Shown here in pieces: positions 35,496 through 45,262 of a stretch of DNA of 64,000 bases; position 1 is the stretch's first letter, and each line of letters opens with the position of its first letter. The position numbers were made by a program, and so were the translations under genes. Under the pieces are notes generated by a model. The model searched no databases and had not been told where the DNA came from. It worked only from the letters and a program-made list of their open reading frames with translations. The DNA comes from Comamonas sp. KCTC 72670. Lineage in GTDB: Bacteria; Myxococcota; Myxococcia; Myxococcales; Myxococcaceae. Location: positions 551,914 to 615,913 of the forward strand of contig BNCN01000005.1 in NCBI GenBank assembly GCA_014656495.1, given 5' to 3'.

Positions 35496-37841
35496 ATGGA
35501 CGTCACACCTGAAACCGAGCCACCGCGCCAGACGCACCAGGCGGGCATGGACGCCGCGCCGCGCCTGCTCTGGTTCAACGAACTCTCCCGGGGGGACGTG
35601 GGCCTGGCGGGAGGCAAGGGCGCGAACCTGGGGGAGATGACGCGCGCCGGGTTGCCCGTCCCTCCAGGCTTCGTCGTCACCGCGCCCGCCTTTCAAGACG
35701 CGATGGCCTCCGTCCGTGACCGGCTGCGTGCGCTCTGGGGGCAGGTGGACCCGGATGACCCTGCGTCCCTGGCGCAGGTGACGGCGCGGCTCCGGGGCCT
35801 CGTGCGGGAGGTCCCCATCCCCGCGCGGCTGCGGGCCCGCGTGCTGGATGCGTATCACCAGTTGGGGGAAGGCCGCGCGGTGGCGGTGCGCTCCTCGGCG
35901 ACGTCCGAGGACACCCAGGACACGTCCTTCGCGGGCATGCACGAGTCGTTCACCAACGTGGTGGGGGATGACGCGGTGATGGACGCGCTGCGAGCGTGCT
36001 GGGCCTCGGCCTACGGGGAGCGGGTGGTGGCCTATCGGAAGGCGGAGGGGCTCACCGAGGAGCCCGCCATCGCGGTGGTGATACAGGCCATGGTGGATTC
36101 GGCCCGGGCGGGCGTGATGTTCACCGCGGACCCGTCCTCGGGCGACACGGGCCGCATCGTCATCGAGGCCGCCTGGGGGCTGGGGGAGGTCGTGGTGGGC
36201 GGCCAGGTGGAGCCCGACACGTACCTCTTGCTCAAGCAGGGCCCTCGGGTGTGCGAGGTCCGGGTGGGGGACAAGAACCTCCGGCGCGTGCGCGACGCCG
36301 AGGGCCATGAGCGGCAGGAGACGCTGGGTCCGGAGCAGGCCGGGCAACGCGTGCTGAGTGACGTCACCGTGCTGGAGCTGGCACGGCTGGGGTTGCGTGT
36401 GGAGCAGCACTACGGCGCGCCGCAGGACATCGAGTGGGCGGAGGAAGGCGGCCGGCTGTTCCTCGTGCAGACGCGCCCGATTACGACGCTGAAGCCGGCG
36501 GGGCCACGGACGGACACGCGGGAGGCGGAGCCTTCGGGGAAGACGCGGGTGCGGGGGCTGGGGGCGTCTCCGGGGGTGGCATCGGGCCGGGTGCGCGTGC
36601 TGGGCGCGCCCTCCGAGGGAGGCCAGCTCCAGACAGGCGAGGTGCTGGTGGCCCCGATGACGTCACCGGATTGGGTGCCCACCATGCGGCGCGCCTCGGC
36701 CATCGTGACGGACCGGGGCGGCATGACGTGCCACGCCGCCATCGTCAGCCGCGAGCTGCACAAGCCTTGCGTGGTGGGCACGCGCACCGCGACGCGCGCG
36801 CTGCGGGACGGTGAGGGGGTGACGGTGGACGGGACGACAGGCGAGGTGCGGGAGGGACAGGAGGCGCCTCACGCCACGGGAGGGGCGGTTGCCGCCGCGC
36901 CCGCCCCGGCGGTGGCGCCAGCGGTGCTCGCCACGCGGCTCTACGTCAACCTGGCCCTGCCTTCCCAGGCGCGCGAGGCCGCGGCGCTGCCCGTGGACGG
37001 CGTGGGGCTGCTGCGCGCGGAGTTCATGCTCACGGAGGCGCTGGGGGGCGTGCACCCGCGCAAGTTGATCGCGGACGGCCGGAGCCGCGAGTTCGTGGAC
37101 CGGATGGCGCGCGCGCTGCTGCAGACGACGCGCGCCTTCCATCCACGCCCCGTGGTGTACCGGACGACGGACTTCCGGACGAACGAGTTCCGAGGCCTGG
37201 AGGGCGGCGCCGAGTTCGAGCCCGAGGAGTCCAACCCGATGATTGGCTTTCGGGGCGCGTACCGCTACCTGCGCGAGCCCGAGGTCTTCCAGTTGGAGCT
37301 GGAGGTGCTCGCGCGCGTTCGCGAGCAGACGCCCAACCTCCAGGTGATGCTGCCCTTCGTCCGCACGCTCTGGGAGCTGGAGGCCTGCCTGGAGCTCATC
37401 GCCCGAAGTCCGTTGGGACGGCATCGCGGCTTGAAGACGTGGGTGATGGCGGAGGTGCCGTCCATCGTCTACCGCATCGGTGCGTATGCGAAGTGTGGGA
37501 TTGCGGGGGTGTCCATTGGCTCGAACGACCTGACGCAGTTGATGCTCGGCGTGGACCGCGATTCGGAGTCGTGCGCCGAGCTGTTCGACGAGGCGGACGC
37601 CGCGGTGCTGGCCGCCATCGGGGACATCATCCGGGCGTGCGAGGAAGCGGGCCTGACGTCCTCGCTGTGTGGACAGGCGCCCTCGAACCGGCCCGAGTTC
37701 GCGGAGCACCTGGTCCGCGCGGGGATTACGTCCATCTCGGTGGACCCGGCGGCGGTGCCCGCGACGCAGCGGGTGATTGCCGCGGCGGAGCGGCGGCTGC
37801 TGCTGGCCGCGTCGAGGCGCGCCTCGTTACATGGCTGTTAG
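35496..37841 (+). CDS. ppsA: Phosphoenolpyruvate synthase
   Basis: About 781 residues, close to the usual 790. It converts pyruvate and ATP to PEP, AMP and phosphate, for gluconeogenesis from amino acids or lactate. Domains: N-terminal ATP-grasp ([32 protein letters not shown]), the phosphohistidine loop [13 protein letters not shown] near residue 410, and the C-terminal barrel ([26 protein letters not shown]) with active Cys in [11 protein letters not shown] 35496 has GGAG 8 bp upstream. It converges on, and overlaps by four bases, the BASS transporter gene. Confidence 0.95.
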   Translation: MDVTPETEPPRQTHQAGMDAAPRLLWFNELSRGDVGLAGGKGANLGEMTRAGLPVPPGFVVTAPAFQDAMASVRDRLRALWGQVDPDDPASLAQVTARLRGLVREVPIPARLRARVLDAYHQLGEGRAVAVRSSATSEDTQDTSFAGMHESFTNVVGDDAVMDALRACWASAYGERVVAYRKAEGLTEEPAIAVVIQAMVDSARAGVMFTADPSSGDTGRIVIEAAWGLGEVVVGGQVEPDTYLLLKQGPRVCEVRVGDKNLRRVRDAEGHERQETLGPEQAGQRVLSDVTVLELARLGLRVEQHYGAPQDIEWAEEGGRLFLVQTRPITTLKPAGPRTDTREAEPSGKTRVRGLGASPGVASGRVRVLGAPSEGGQLQTGEVLVAPMTSPDWVPTMRRASAIVTDRGGMTCHAAIVSRELHKPCVVGTRTATRALRDGEGVTVDGTTGEVREGQEAPHATGGAVAAAPAPAVAPAVLATRLYVNLALPSQAREAAALPVDGVGLLRAEFMLTEALGGVHPRKLIADGRSREFVDRMARALLQTTRAFHPRPVVYRTTDFRTNEFRGLEGGAEFEPEESNPMIGFRGAYRYLREPEVFQLELEVLARVREQTPNLQVMLPFVRTLWELEACLELIARSPLGRHRGLKTWVMAEVPSIVYRIGAYAKCGIAGVSIGSNDLTQLMLGVDRDSESCAELFDEADAAVLAAIGDIIRACEEAGLTSSLCGQAPSNRPEFAEHLVRAGITSISVDPAAVPATQRVIAAAERRLLLAASRRASLHGC

Positions 37842-38752
37842 GTCCGTCCCGAATGCATGAAGTCGCGCCGGGGCGGCTCCGCGCCCTGGCGGAGGCGGTG
37901 CTTGTTCCAGAGGAAGTAGGGCGAGAGCGCCAGGGTGCGCAGCACCAGATAGACGCACATGAACGGGAGCAGCCGCAGGCCCTGGTCGGTGGCGCTCGCG
38001 ACGGCGAGCGCGATGGAGGGATTGCCGAAGACCGCGGCGAGCGCGAGCGCGGTCCGGTCCTCGGGCCGAGGACCGCCCAGCAGGTGGCCCAGCAGCGCCG
38101 AGCCCAGCGTCATCACCAACATGCCCAGCAGTGTCCACCCATCCACCTCGCGCAGCCGGGAGGCGCTGATGACGAGGAGCGCGAGCACGGCGCAGACGAA
38201 CACGGCCTTGAAGAGCCAGAGCAACGGCCGGAGCAGCCGCCGGGCCAGCGCGGGCTGCCAGGCGCGCAGCGTCCACCCCGCGATGAGGGGCACCAGGAAG
38301 GGCAGCATGACCTTCTCGAGGAGCCTGACGGTGGGCGGCGCCCGGAACACCTCCGGGAAGAAGTCGCTGACCAGCCGGAGGGAGAGCGGCAGGAGCAGGA
38401 TGGCGGCCAGTGACAGCGTCAAGGACAGCGCCACCGTGAGGCTCAGGTCGCCCCGCTGGCGGTAGGCCGCGATGGCGACACTGGGCACGCCGGGGCTGAT
38501 GGCCATCAACAGGAGGATGCCGGCGGCGAGGCGGGGCAGGGGAAGGACGTGCACCACCACGAGGGCAAGCAGCGGGACGGCCAGCAACACGGTGGGGAGC
38601 CCGCGCGCGTAGGCGGGCAGCCGCATCGCGCGCCTCACGGCGCTCGCCTCCACCGCCAGGCCGAGCACGAAGCCCATCAGCACGACGAGGTGCTGGACCG
38701 CGAACTCGATTGCGTGCCGCAAGCCCAGGGCGGCGGTCAGCTCGATGCCCAT
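37838..38752 (-). CDS. Bile acid:sodium symporter family (BASS) transporter
   Basis: A 304-residue membrane protein with about nine to ten helices and the BASS-type crossover elements ([37 protein letters not shown]). The family moves organic anions or metalloids with Na+. The start at 38752 is chosen because it begins the conserved helix; a longer ORF exists. Substrate unknown. Confidence 0.82.
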   Translation of the reverse strand: MGIELTAALGLRHAIEFAVQHLVVLMGFVLGLAVEASAVRRAMRLPAYARGLPTVLLAVPLLALVVVHVLPLPRLAAGILLLMAISPGVPSVAIAAYRQRGDLSLTVALSLTLSLAAILLLPLSLRLVSDFFPEVFRAPPTVRLLEKVMLPFLVPLIAGWTLRAWQPALARRLLRPLLWLFKAVFVCAVLALLVISASRLREVDGWTLLGMLVMTLGSALLGHLLGGPRPEDRTALALAAVFGNPSIALAVASATDQGLRLLPFMCVYLVLRTLALSPYFLWNKHRLRQGAEPPRRDFMHSGRT

Positions 38753-38969
38753 GCGTGGAGGATGGCCACGCGCGGCACGTGGGGGCATGACGGTGCGGCC
38801 AGCCGGGCGCGCGGTCCGTGGCGCGGCGGGGATTGAGAGGAGGAGGGGGCTTTGCCCTCGCCGTCAAGGGGGCGGGCCTCACTCCACAGGGGGATGGCCC
38901 GTGGCGCCCGCGCGTCCTGAAATCCCTCACGCGCCCGGACACCTCGCCAACCGGGCCGTGGGAGTCCCC

Positions 38970-40265
38970 GTGGACGCGAACCATCTGCTGGATTTGGTCA
39001 AACGCTATCAGGACAACAAGGCGTTCATCTCCAATGAGGAGACCGCGAAGATCGCGCTGGTCGTCCCCTTCATCCGGAGCCTGGGCTACGACCCGAGCGT
39101 CCCCCGTGAGGTCCGTCTGGAGTACACGGCGGACTTCGTCCAGGGGGACGGCAAGAAGCTGCCAGACCGGATGGACTTCGCCATCTTCGACCAGACGGGC
39201 ACCAAGCCGCTCATCGTCATCGAGACGAAGCCCCTGGGCACCGACCTGAAGGCGCGGGCACAGCAACTGGCCCGCTACCTGTCCCAGCTCCCGGAGCTCC
39301 ACTTCGGCATCATCACGGACGGCTGCCACTACCTGTTCTTCGGGGACCTGGACAATCCCAACGTCATGGACCCGGAGCCCTTCTTCACCTTCTCGCTGGA
39401 GGACACGAAGGCGGACTGGGCGAAGGTGGCGAAGTTCCTGTCCAAGTTCAGCCGGGACGCCTTCAACGCGACGACGCTGATTACAGACGCGGAGAACAGC
39501 CGCTACCGGCAGGGGATGATCGACAAGCTGGCGGTGGCCCTGAAGGCGCCCGGTGAGCACGAGGCCTTCCTCAAGTGGCTCACGGAGGACATCTACAAGG
39601 GGAAGCGGACCACGGCGGTCATGGAGCGGCTCGCGGACGTCGCGAAGGAGGCCATCGAGCCCACGCTGCTCCGGGTGATGGGCGACGACTTCCTGAACAA
39701 GCTCAAGGAGCGCATCCAGCGCCTCAACGAGGGCGCGGAGCCCGTGGCCGCGCAGGAAGGCTCCAACGTCGTGAAGCCGGACTCGGCCAAACCCTTCGAG
39801 GTGGAGGCCCGCGCGCAGGCGGATGAGAAGGGCCGCGCCGCCGTGGAGACCACCGAGACGGAGCTGGAGTTCTACCGCGCCGTCCGCGACATCTGCGTCA
39901 AGAACGGCTACGCCGCCGACGACATCCTCTTCCGGGACACGGCGAACTACTTCAACGTGTCGTTCAAGCGGCCCACGAAGTGGTTCGCCCGGTTCTTCGG
40001 CAACGGGAAGCGCAAGAGCATCGTCACCTGGGTGCCCGTGGAGGAGGCGCGGGCCGTCGCCGCGGGCTTCGAGGTGGAAGCGGCGCCCGCGGCCCTGGGG
40101 ACGAGCCGGGTCTACATCGAGTCGGTGCCCCAGGTCTGGGCGCTGAAGGCGCTGCTGACCCGCAGCCTGGAGTTGTCGAAGACGGCTCGGGAGGACGCTC
40201 CGACGGCGGACTCCGCCGCGCAGGACGAGGCGAAGCCCGCCTTGAAGGTCGTCACCAGTGGGTGA
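38970..40265 (+). CDS. Type I restriction HsdR N-terminal-like nuclease domain protein
   Basis: A 431-residue protein with GTG start at 38970 (GGAG site 5 bp upstream). Residues about 10-150 match the HsdR_N / PD-(D/E)xK nuclease fold: VPFIRSLGYDP, RMDFAIFD with a candidate metal Asp, and IVIETKPLG with the E-x-K pair. The C-terminal half (about 155-430) is helical and ends in a winged-helix-like segment. No HsdS or HsdM gene is nearby and there is no helicase domain, so this is a stand-alone protein of unknown function. Divergent from BASS. Confidence 0.8.
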   Translation: MDANHLLDLVKRYQDNKAFISNEETAKIALVVPFIRSLGYDPSVPREVRLEYTADFVQGDGKKLPDRMDFAIFDQTGTKPLIVIETKPLGTDLKARAQQLARYLSQLPELHFGIITDGCHYLFFGDLDNPNVMDPEPFFTFSLEDTKADWAKVAKFLSKFSRDAFNATTLITDAENSRYRQGMIDKLAVALKAPGEHEAFLKWLTEDIYKGKRTTAVMERLADVAKEAIEPTLLRVMGDDFLNKLKERIQRLNEGAEPVAAQEGSNVVKPDSAKPFEVEARAQADEKGRAAVETTETELEFYRAVRDICVKNGYAADDILFRDTANYFNVSFKRPTKWFARFFGNGKRKSIVTWVPVEEARAVAAGFEVEAAPAALGTSRVYIESVPQVWALKALLTRSLELSKTAREDAPTADSAAQDEAKPALKVVTSG

Positions 40266-40292
40266 ACTCGCCCCGCGCGGTGGCGGGCGCGT

Positions 40293-40691
40293 TCACGCCG
40301 CCGCCGCGCGAATCGCCGGGAAGCCCATGGCCTTGAGCGCGAAGACCGCCGCCACGGAGACGGCCTGTCCGGCGATGAGCGCGTTGCCCAGGGCCGTGAG
40401 GGTCTCCGCGTGCAGCACCAGGAGCAGGACGCTGCCGAGGACCCATCCTCCGTCCACCAGGAAGTGGACCCAGACCGCCCCAGGGGTGGGGTGCCGGGAC
40501 ATCCAGTAGTTGAACAGCCCCCAGGGCATCAGGAAGACGCCGATGCCGAACAGGAAGCTGGACGGCATCGCCCAGCCCGCGAGCTGGGTGAGCGTGGGGG
40601 CAAGCAGCATCAGCGCCAGGCCCATGCTGAGCGCGGCGAGGGTGTCGGCCTGGTAGATGAAGCGGGGATTCTGAAGGAGCCGAGGCAGCAT
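40293..40691 (-). CDS. Small four-helix membrane protein
   Basis: A 132-residue protein with four hydrophobic helices, starting MLPRLLQNPRFIYQADTLA. No family name is recognised. It is divergent from the XRE regulator gene at 40818, which suggests the regulator could control it. Confidence 0.72.
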   Translation of the reverse strand: MLPRLLQNPRFIYQADTLAALSMGLALMLLAPTLTQLAGWAMPSSFLFGIGVFLMPWGLFNYWMSRHPTPGAVWVHFLVDGGWVLGSVLLLVLHAETLTALGNALIAGQAVSVAAVFALKAMGFPAIRAAAA

Positions 40692-40817
40692 GGTGCTCTC
40701 CGGGGAGATAGGGACGGGAGGCACAGTGTTCCTGGCAGGGAATGTTCTCAATTACCTCGAAGGTCATCGTCGCGCGTCGCGGGCTGCGGCAGTCTGGGCT
40801 CGAAAGGGGACACGGCG

Positions 40818-41549
40818 ATGATTGGACCGCTGCTCAAGGAGTGGAGAGCCCTGCGTGGCAAGAGCCAACTGGCCCTGGCGCTGGATGCGCAGGTGTCGGC
40901 GCGCCACCTGTCGTTCCTGGAGTCGGGCCGCTCCGGCGCCAGCCAGGACCTGGTCCTGCGGCTGGCCGAGGCGCTGGGGTTGGGGCTGAGAGACCGCAAC
41001 GCCCTGCTGGTGGCCGCGGGTTTCGCGCCGCGCTTCGGAGAGCGGGGCTGGCACAGCGAGGAGCTGGCGGAGGTCCGGCGGGCGGCTGGACTCATCCTCT
41101 CCTCGCATGAGCCCTATCCCGCCATCGTCGTGGATGCCGCCTACACGTTGCTCGACGCCAACTCCGGCGCGCTGGCGATGATGGGGCAGCCGCGCGAGGC
41201 CCTGGGCCAGGCCAACCTGATGGACCTCGTCTTCGCGCCGGGCCCCGTGCGCGAGGCCATTGGCAACTGGGAAGAGGTCGCGGGGTATCTGCTCCACCGG
41301 CTGCGGGAGAGCACGCGGATGCGGGGCCCTCGCTCGCCCGGGGCGGCCATCCTCTCGCGCGTGCTTGCTCACCCGGGGGTCGAGGCGCTGACCTCCCTGC
41401 GTCCCGCCAACGCGGGCTCCGTGCTGGTGCCGCTGACCTTCACCCGGGATGGGACGACGACGCGCTGGTACACGACGCTCACCAGCTTCGGCGCGCCCCA
41501 GGACGCCCTGGTGGAAGAAATCACCATCGAGCAGTTCCATCCCATGTGA
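40818..41549 (+). CDS. XRE family regulator with MmyB-like ligand domain
   Basis: A 243-residue protein. The N-terminal helix-turn-helix (WRALRGKSQLALALDAQVSARHL, then SFLESGRSGAS) is followed by the MmyB-like sensor domain (PYPAIVVDAAYTLLDANSGAL). Such proteins are known from Gram-positives and actinobacterial genomes and regulate a divergent gene. ATG 40818 has an AAGGGGA site 7 bp upstream. Confidence 0.9.
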   Translation: MIGPLLKEWRALRGKSQLALALDAQVSARHLSFLESGRSGASQDLVLRLAEALGLGLRDRNALLVAAGFAPRFGERGWHSEELAEVRRAAGLILSSHEPYPAIVVDAAYTLLDANSGALAMMGQPREALGQANLMDLVFAPGPVREAIGNWEEVAGYLLHRLRESTRMRGPRSPGAAILSRVLAHPGVEALTSLRPANAGSVLVPLTFTRDGTTTRWYTTLTSFGAPQDALVEEITIEQFHPM

Positions 41550-41646
41550 CGGGTTATTCCCCCGCTCGCGATGTATTGCGGTGCGTGCGCGCCATGGCCA
41601 CTTGATGGAGAGGGCTGGGCCCGGTCATCCACCCTGGGAGGCAGGT

Positions 41647-42021
41647 ATGTTCGGCGACACGCAGGCGTTCAGCGGTTTCGCGGTGAAGGACGTGGCGGCG
41701 GCCCAGAAGTTCTACGGCGAGACGCTGGGCCTGAAGACGTCCGTGTCGGACGGCATGTTGACGCTGCACCTCGCGGGCGGCCGGGACATCCTCGTCTATC
41801 CCAAGGACAACCACACCCCCGCGACGTACACGATCCTCAACTTCCCCGTGGAAGACCTCGAGAAGGCCGTGGATGAACTGGGCCGCCGGGGCGTGCGCTT
41901 CGAGCGGTATGACTGCTTCGACGCGGACGCGAAGGGCATCGTCCGGGGGGACATGGGGCCGCCCATCGCCTGGTTCACGGACCCCTCCGGCAACGTGCTG
42001 TCCGTGCTGCAGACGAAATAG
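41647..42021 (+). CDS. VOC / glyoxalase family protein
   Basis: A 124-residue protein with two beta-alpha-beta modules of the vicinal-oxygen-chelate superfamily (FAVKDVAAAQKFYGETLGL and WFTDPSGNVLSVLQ). The metal ligands are not clear. The family includes glyoxalases and bleomycin-resistance proteins. ATG 41647 lies just after a GGAGG site. Role unknown. Confidence 0.87.
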   Translation: MFGDTQAFSGFAVKDVAAAQKFYGETLGLKTSVSDGMLTLHLAGGRDILVYPKDNHTPATYTILNFPVEDLEKAVDELGRRGVRFERYDCFDADAKGIVRGDMGPPIAWFTDPSGNVLSVLQTK

Positions 42022-42026
42022 ACGGG

Positions 42027-42047
42027 GGCCTGGTGTCGTTCCAGGCC
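42027..42047. terminator. Hairpin between convergent genes
   Basis: A 7-bp perfect stem GGCCTGG/CCAGGCC with loop TGTCGTT lies directly after the VOC stop and before the converging gene's stop. No U-tract follows on either strand. Confidence 0.4.
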
Positions 42048-42069
42048 GCCCGCGGTGCGGCGAGGCGAA

Positions 42070-42477
42070 TCAGAGCGCCTTTTCGAGCGTCGTCTGCAGC
42101 GATTGCACCCGGGTGTCCACGTCGTCGACGTTGCAGAACCGGTGGTCCAGCGTGAGGGTTCCACCCTCGAAGGTGACCCACTCCGCGCCGTAGACGTCCC
42201 TGACGTCCTGGATGATGACCTTCTTCAAGTGGCTCACGAGCGCTTCCTTGCCCATGTCATCGATGCAGATGTTCTTGAACGCGATGATGACAGGCTGGAA
42301 GTAGAGCGTCGGCCAGGACTCGGTCCAAGAGCCGGAGTACGCGTCGTCCTTGGTGAGCGTGTCCCACTTCACTTCGATGGGAACGTCAAAACCCGCGGCC
42401 GCGTCAATCTGCTGCTTCAGGCCCGGCAGGACGTTGGTCTCGAAGTTCTTCACGATACGGCGTTCGGCGAGTCCCAT
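42070..42477 (-). CDS. Conserved hypothetical protein
   Basis: A 135-residue soluble protein starting MGLAERRIVKNFETNVLPGL. It is helix-rich with segments AAAGFDVPIEVKW and DMGKEALVSHLKKVIIQDV and a C-terminal LDHRFCNVDDVDTRV. I do not recognise a named family, although the composition looks like a conserved cytosolic protein. No neighbour suggests a role. Confidence 0.75.
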   Translation of the reverse strand: MGLAERRIVKNFETNVLPGLKQQIDAAAGFDVPIEVKWDTLTKDDAYSGSWTESWPTLYFQPVIIAFKNICIDDMGKEALVSHLKKVIIQDVRDVYGAEWVTFEGGTLTLDHRFCNVDDVDTRVQSLQTTLEKAL

Positions 42478-42561
42478 GATTCCCCCTGGAGAGTGGTGTT
42501 GCCCGCCATGGCTTATCAAGGGGGGCCTCCGCGCTAAAACAGGAAAACACGAGGAGGGCCG

Positions 42562-43467
42562 CTACGGCAGGATGAAGTCGCGCGGCTGGAGGGGCTCGGG
42601 CTGGGGCTCCCCCAGGGCTTCTTGCAGGTTCATCTCCACGGTGCGGGCCATCGCCAGCAGGGAGAGGTCGTTGGGCTCCGTCCCGAAGGGCTCCTCCAGC
42701 TCATCGCTCAAGCGGTCGAGCCCGAAGAACGTGTAGGCAATCATCGCGGCGAGCACGGGCGTGAACCAACCCAGCGCCTCCGCGAGGCCAAAGGGGAGCA
42801 GCAGGCAGAACAGGTAGGCGGTGCGGTGGATGAGCACCGTGTACGTGAAGGGCAGGGGGGTGAAGCGGATGCGCTCGCAAGCCCCGAGCACGCCCATCAA
42901 CCCGTGGAGGTGTGTCCGCAGCTCGCTCCAGGTGATGTCGGTGAGCTGCTTCTCCCGGAGGCGCGTGGCCAGCTCGCGGTCATGCTCGCGGAGCAGGGCA
43001 TTGGGCCGGTTCTGGCTGGCCAGGACGCGTGAGGTCTCGGACTCCGGGAGCAAGCGGACGAGGTCCTCGCGGGCGTCGTGTCCACGCAGGTGCGCGGCCA
43101 GCGCATGGGCGAAGGCGATGTTCCGCTGCACCAGTCCCCGCGCGCCGTCGACGCCCAGGAGCGCGATGGCTTCATGGGAGAATGAACGCAGCTCGGTGAT
43201 GAGCGCGCCCCAGTGCTTCCGGGCTTCCCACCAGCGGTCGTAGCAGGCGTTGTTCCGGAACCCGAGGAAGATGGAGAGGGCGATGCCCAGCAACGACAGC
43301 GGGGCGGGGGAGGTGACCTGCAGGCGCAGAAAGCCTTGCTGGTACGCCCAGACGACGAGCGCGGAGAGCGCCGCGATGCCCAGGACATGGGGCAGGACAC
43401 GCGGCAGGATGGTTCCTCGCACGACGAAGAGGAGCCGAATCGAGCTGAGTCGGGAGCGGACAATCAC
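42562..43467 (-). CDS. Bestrophin family anion channel, second copy
   Basis: A 301-residue bestrophin, shorter than the copy at 19384. Conserved elements: LGIALSIFLGFRNNACYDRWWEARKHWG and YTFFGLDRLSDELEEPFGTE. N-terminal two helices are present. It lacks the Pro/Gly insert of the other copy. It shares a strand with the DUF378 gene upstream (200-bp gap), so co-transcription is uncertain. Confidence 0.9.
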   Translation of the reverse strand: MIVRSRLSSIRLLFVVRGTILPRVLPHVLGIAALSALVVWAYQQGFLRLQVTSPAPLSLLGIALSIFLGFRNNACYDRWWEARKHWGALITELRSFSHEAIALLGVDGARGLVQRNIAFAHALAAHLRGHDAREDLVRLLPESETSRVLASQNRPNALLREHDRELATRLREKQLTDITWSELRTHLHGLMGVLGACERIRFTPLPFTYTVLIHRTAYLFCLLLPFGLAEALGWFTPVLAAMIAYTFFGLDRLSDELEEPFGTEPNDLSLLAMARTVEMNLQEALGEPQPEPLQPRDFILP

Positions 43468-43668
43468 GGGCAGGGGCTTTCCTGCGCCAAATGCCAGGGG
43501 GCCGCAAGCGCTTCCGCTCGGTGGTTCGTTCAGTCGATGGAGGCGTGCGCCACTTCCTCTCGCGGAGGGCCCGGCCCGGTGGTCGGGCCGGAGCCGCGCC
43601 GTCGCGGGGCGCCGAACGTGCCCTGCATTCGACTCGTGCGGGCCTGAAGAACCGAGGGCCCGCTCGGG

Positions 43669-43980
43669 TCAGGGACGCACTTCGGTTCTGCGATGGAACC
43701 CCATGTCCGTTCTCGGCGTGCTGGTGCCCGTCGTCGTGGCCCCCAGGCTCTTCTTCCACGGGAAGGTGATGGCCAGCGCGACGCCCGACAGGCCCACGAT
43801 GGAGTAGATGAGGCGGCTCAGCGCGCTCATCGCCGTCCGGGTCTCGCCACCGAACAGCGCGTTCACGAGGTTCCAGTTGAAGAAACCAATCAGGCCCCAG
43901 TTGATGGCGCCAATGATGGCGAGGACGGCCATCGCCTTGGCGAGCCCTCCTCGGGTTCGGTCTGCTTCCACTCGTTCCAT
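43669..43980 (-). CDS. DUF378 family small membrane protein
   Basis: A 103-residue protein with the DUF378 signature LAIIGAINWGLIGFFNWNLV and a second helix with SRLIYSIVGLSGVALAI. The family is of unknown function. The C-terminal 30 residues extend past the family core and are polar. Confidence 0.85.
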   Translation of the reverse strand: MERVEADRTRGGLAKAMAVLAIIGAINWGLIGFFNWNLVNALFGGETRTAMSALSRLIYSIVGLSGVALAITFPWKKSLGATTTGTSTPRTDMGFHRRTEVRP

Positions 43981-44154
43981 GGCTCGTATCCTTGGCTAGG
44001 TGGTGTGTCCCACCCATGCGGATGGGTGATGCCTCCCAGATAAGGTGTTGCGCGGACGCGTCCTGGCTACTCCACCCGCGTCAATTGCCGGGCTCGGTGC
44101 TTCGGCTGCCGTGCCATCTCGCGGACGAGCCTCGCGCGGGGCGCGTATCGCGAC

Positions 44155-44661
44155 GTGCGAGGGTTTCGGTGGCCCGGAGGGCCTGTTAGACGTGCCAGCC
44201 ACGTCCAAAGCGCCTCCTCGTCCGCACCCCATTTCGCCGAGGGCGCGTTGCGTCGCCAGCACCTGCGCGACGAAGTCCTGACCGGGGCTCCCAACGCGCT
44301 GCGCCTGGATGTCGAGGCCGCGGACGAGTGGATTCGGAGGAACGCGTCGCCTCGGGTGACGCAGGGCACGGGAGGCGTGTCCCTGTTCGCGGCGCAGATG
44401 GCCACCGCGATGGGCGCGGAGGTCATCGTGCTCTCGGGGGACGAGGACACGCTGGCCCGCGTGAAGGCGCTGGGCGCCGCGCACGGCATTCATCGCCGCC
44501 ACACCCCGGAGTCGCATGCGGCGGTGCTCGACCTGATCCGCGCGGTCGACCGCTGGGCCCTGAGGCCCGTGGTCGACACCGTCTATTCGCTCGACGCGTT
44601 GCCCACGGCGCTCGAGCACCTGGACCGTGGGTCGTTTGACAAACGTGTCATCACGGCTTGA
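44155..44661 (+). pseudogene. Decayed zinc-binding (MDR) dehydrogenase fragment
   Basis: A 168-codon open frame in which only two parts of a medium-chain dehydrogenase survive: a Rossmann start GTGGVSLFAAQMATAMGA followed by VKALGAAHGI, and the C-terminal end RPVVDTVYSLDALPTALEHL. The N-terminal GroES-like domain is absent, and the region between the two parts, normally about 80 residues longer, is missing. I call it a deleted pseudogene rather than a real 168-residue protein. Confidence 0.6.
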
Positions 44662-44876
44662 CCTGGGCCCGCGGCGCGTCTACTTTGATTGCATCCTCTC
44701 GACGTGGCGCCGCAGCGCCTCTCGCGTGACCTCCTCGACAGTCTGAGCAGCAGCGTCCCAGCGCCAGCCCCTCGTGGCAGCACTGCGTGAGCGGCTCATG
44801 TCGTCGCCCTTTTGATTTCACCCGTCCTTCGAGGATTCAGCCACCTCGCGGGCTTGTCGTTCCCTTGGCTGTTCCG

Positions 44877-45176
44877 ATGTATCGCTGTCAGTCGTGTCAG
44901 AAGTCTGTTGGCCCAGGTGTGCCCTGTCATCGCGTCACCGTGGCCTCGCGGCTCACCCAGTTCCCCGCGCGTCCAACGTGTCAACGCGCCATCGAAAACG
45001 GGCGCAGGAAGTGGAAGGACGACCCAGGAGGCACAGGGCCGCAGATTGTCCGCGAGCTCCAGATGTGTGCCGCGTGCGCAGCGACGCGCTCAGGCGCCCA
45101 GGTGGTGGTGCTCCAGGGGGAAAGACAGACGCGTGTGAGGGAGAAGGACAGCGACATGCGTTGGCGGAAGACATGA
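44877..45176 (+). CDS. Small zinc-ribbon-like protein
   Basis: About 99 residues, ATG 44877. It begins MYRCQSCQKSV and carries a second Cys pair, CAACA at about residues 65-69, preceded by GGTGPQIVRELQM. This looks like a bacterial zinc-ribbon protein with two CxxC knuckles, though no ribosome site is evident. Function unknown. The 215 bp before it (44662-44876) show nothing recognisable. Confidence 0.5.
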   Translation: MYRCQSCQKSVGPGVPCHRVTVASRLTQFPARPTCQRAIENGRRKWKDDPGGTGPQIVRELQMCAACAATRSGAQVVVLQGERQTRVREKDSDMRWRKT

Positions 45177-45262
45177 CGCCAGGCGCGGGCGGCGCTGTGA
45201 GGGTTTCATCTGCTGGCAGTCCTGGAATGGCGTGGCCGCGCGGGCGTACTGTCCCGGGCGGC

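Noticed and set aside
38745..38969. An upstream extension of the HsdR-N-like gene
   Set aside because: The extension has low-complexity Arg/Pro sequence and no ribosome site, whereas the GTG at 38970 has a GGAG site and starts the domain.
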